Shown piece after piece: positions 40,856 to 41,643 of a stretch of DNA of 41,643 nt. Positions within the stretch are counted from its first letter, which is position 1, and each line of letters opens with the position of its first letter. This stretch comes from Halobacteriovoraceae bacterium (lineage in GTDB: Bacteria > Bdellovibrionota > Bacteriovoracia > Bacteriovoracales > Bacteriovoracaceae), in NCBI GenBank assembly GCA_002715375.1, contig PAZA01000037.1, positions 5,728 to 47,370 of the forward strand, read 5' to 3'. The position numbers and the translations under genes are program-made. The notes under the pieces are model-generated. The model did no database searches and had not been told where the DNA came from. It worked only from the letters and a program-made list of their open reading frames with translations.

Positions 40856-41643
40856 ATGAAAAAATCTACTTTTACTAAGTATAAATTATTAATTATAGTT
40901 GGCCTTTTTTGTTGGATAAAGAATGTCATGAGCACTGTTTCAAATGAAGAGAAAATTAAGCCTAAAAAAACTCCAGTGGAGTTGGTCCATGGAAAGTCTG
41001 TAAAGTTGACAAGAATGCCCTTCTTTAAGGGGAAAAGTATTTCTATCAAACTGCTTTTTAATAAGGATGATCTGACCAATGGACTTTATGTTCTTCAAAA
41101 AGGAGAGGTTGTTCCTAAGCATTATAATGATTATGATAAAGCATTTTATGTCTACAAAGGTAAGGTTGATCTTTACGTTAAAGGTGTAAAGAAGACTTTA
41201 GTAAAAGGTGACTCTGTTTATATTCCAAAGGGAAGTGTAACAGAACTGACTCAAAAGGGTGGCCAGACATCACAAATTTATTTTTTCTATCCGAAAGGTC
41301 CTCTTAAAAATATTAAACAATACGATGGAGGTTCTTTAACAAAGGCCAGGGATCCTAATGGGAGTAAGGTTCGAGTGATTTTTTCGAAGAATGTAGCTTG
41401 GGAAAATTGGGATGGGAAAATTAAGGATGGAAAGGTGACTCCTTTGGCCTGGAAGACTCTTATTGAGAATAAGTCGATGATTTTAGGGATAACAAAAATT
41501 GACCCAGGTTATGATGTTGATAGCCATTACCATAGGCAAACTCAAGTCGTTATTTTTGAAAGAGGCCAGGGACAAACCCATATTAAAGATGGCAAATATG
41601 TTCCAGTAGGAGTCGAAAGTGTTATTTATCCGCCTACCTATTC
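40856..41643 (+). CDS. Secreted or membrane-anchored bicupin protein (runs off the right edge)
   Basis: The open frame from ATG 40856 has no stop before the window end, giving about 262 residues. AGGAG lies six bases upstream. Residues about 8-26 are hydrophobic (YKLLIIVGLFCWIKNVMS), a signal peptide or anchor. Two cupin-like beta-barrel halves follow: the first contains GEVVPKHYNDYDKAFYVYKG, LVKGDSVYIPKGSV and SQIYFFYP. The second contains DPGYDVDSHYHRQTQVVIFERG, with the HxH metal pattern, and then SVIYPPTY. The first half has only one His in its motif, so the second is the likelier metal site. The substrate is unknown. The stop lies outside the window. Confidence 0.75.
   Translation, partial: MKKSTFTKYKLLIIVGLFCWIKNVMSTVSNEEKIKPKKTPVELVHGKSVKLTRMPFFKGKSISIKLLFNKDDLTNGLYVLQKGEVVPKHYNDYDKAFYVYKGKVDLYVKGVKKTLVKGDSVYIPKGSVTELTQKGGQTSQIYFFYPKGPLKNIKQYDGGSLTKARDPNGSKVRVIFSKNVAWENWDGKIKDGKVTPLAWKTLIENKSMILGITKIDPGYDVDSHYHRQTQVVIFERGQGQTHIKDGKYVPVGVESVIYPPTY

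Noticed and set aside
1-41643. tRNA, rRNA, CRISPR, insertion sequence or prophage
   Set aside because: No cloverleaf-like sequence, regularly spaced repeat, transposase or integrase frame was seen on either strand.

Overview
The window is AT-rich and densely coded. It reads as a chromosomal segment of a Gram-negative bacterium: there is an outer-membrane beta-barrel, Lol-type ABC components, and several secreted or periplasmic proteins. Many genes start with TTG or GTG, and many are translationally coupled by 4-bp overlaps. Large hybrid and CheA-like kinases, two fatty acid desaturases, dodecin and a eukaryotic-type AdoMet decarboxylase sit alongside a big purine operon. My best guess is a Bdellovibrionota-like (Bacteriovoracia-type) organism. 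This is inference from gene content, because no rRNA or marker gene is present. I see no tRNA, rRNA, CRISPR, insertion sequence or phage gene.

Layout. 1-653 (minus) is the 5' part of a CCA-adding enzyme. 813-2601 (plus) carries a GST-like protein, a MarC-family membrane protein and a small Cys-rich protein. 7823-2637 (minus) is a tightly coupled four-gene operon: diacylglycerol-kinase-like lipid kinase, SDR reductase, a fused acyl-ACP-reductase-like protein, and a DUF3419/BtaA-like aminocarboxypropyl transferase. 8003-12051 (plus) is transcribed divergently from it. It encodes a LolD-like ATPase, a LolE/MacB-like permease, a LolA-like periplasmic protein and an outer-membrane barrel. Together these two units look like a lipid synthesis and export locus, and this is the most interesting part of the window.

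12211-24462 (plus) is a de novo purine operon, purF-purE-purC-purD-purN-purL-purQ-purH-purM, without purK or purB. Its PurE and PurC are unusually long and divergent, and its PurL carries the PurS-like domain while the glutaminase is separate.

24472-30104 holds a hybrid histidine kinase (minus), a divergent receiver-Hpt-CheA-like kinase (plus), dodecin (plus), a PPP-type metallophosphoesterase (minus) and a lone receiver (minus). 30290-32134 (minus) is a polyamine pair, a eukaryotic-type AdoMet decarboxylase followed by spermidine synthase. 32523-34961 (minus) carries a secreted CARDB protein, closed by a clear terminator, and two overlapping desaturases. 34962-35600 is a very AT-rich gene-free stretch. 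36034-38760 (plus) is a 7TM receptor fused to a CheA-like kinase. 38932-40665 (minus) holds an HDAC-family deacetylase and an unrecognised protein. A secreted bicupin (plus) runs off the right edge.

Taken together, the accessory content points to envelope lipid remodelling (lipid kinase, reductases, BtaA-like enzyme, two desaturases, Lol-like exporter) and sensory phosphorelays, next to core purine and polyamine synthesis.
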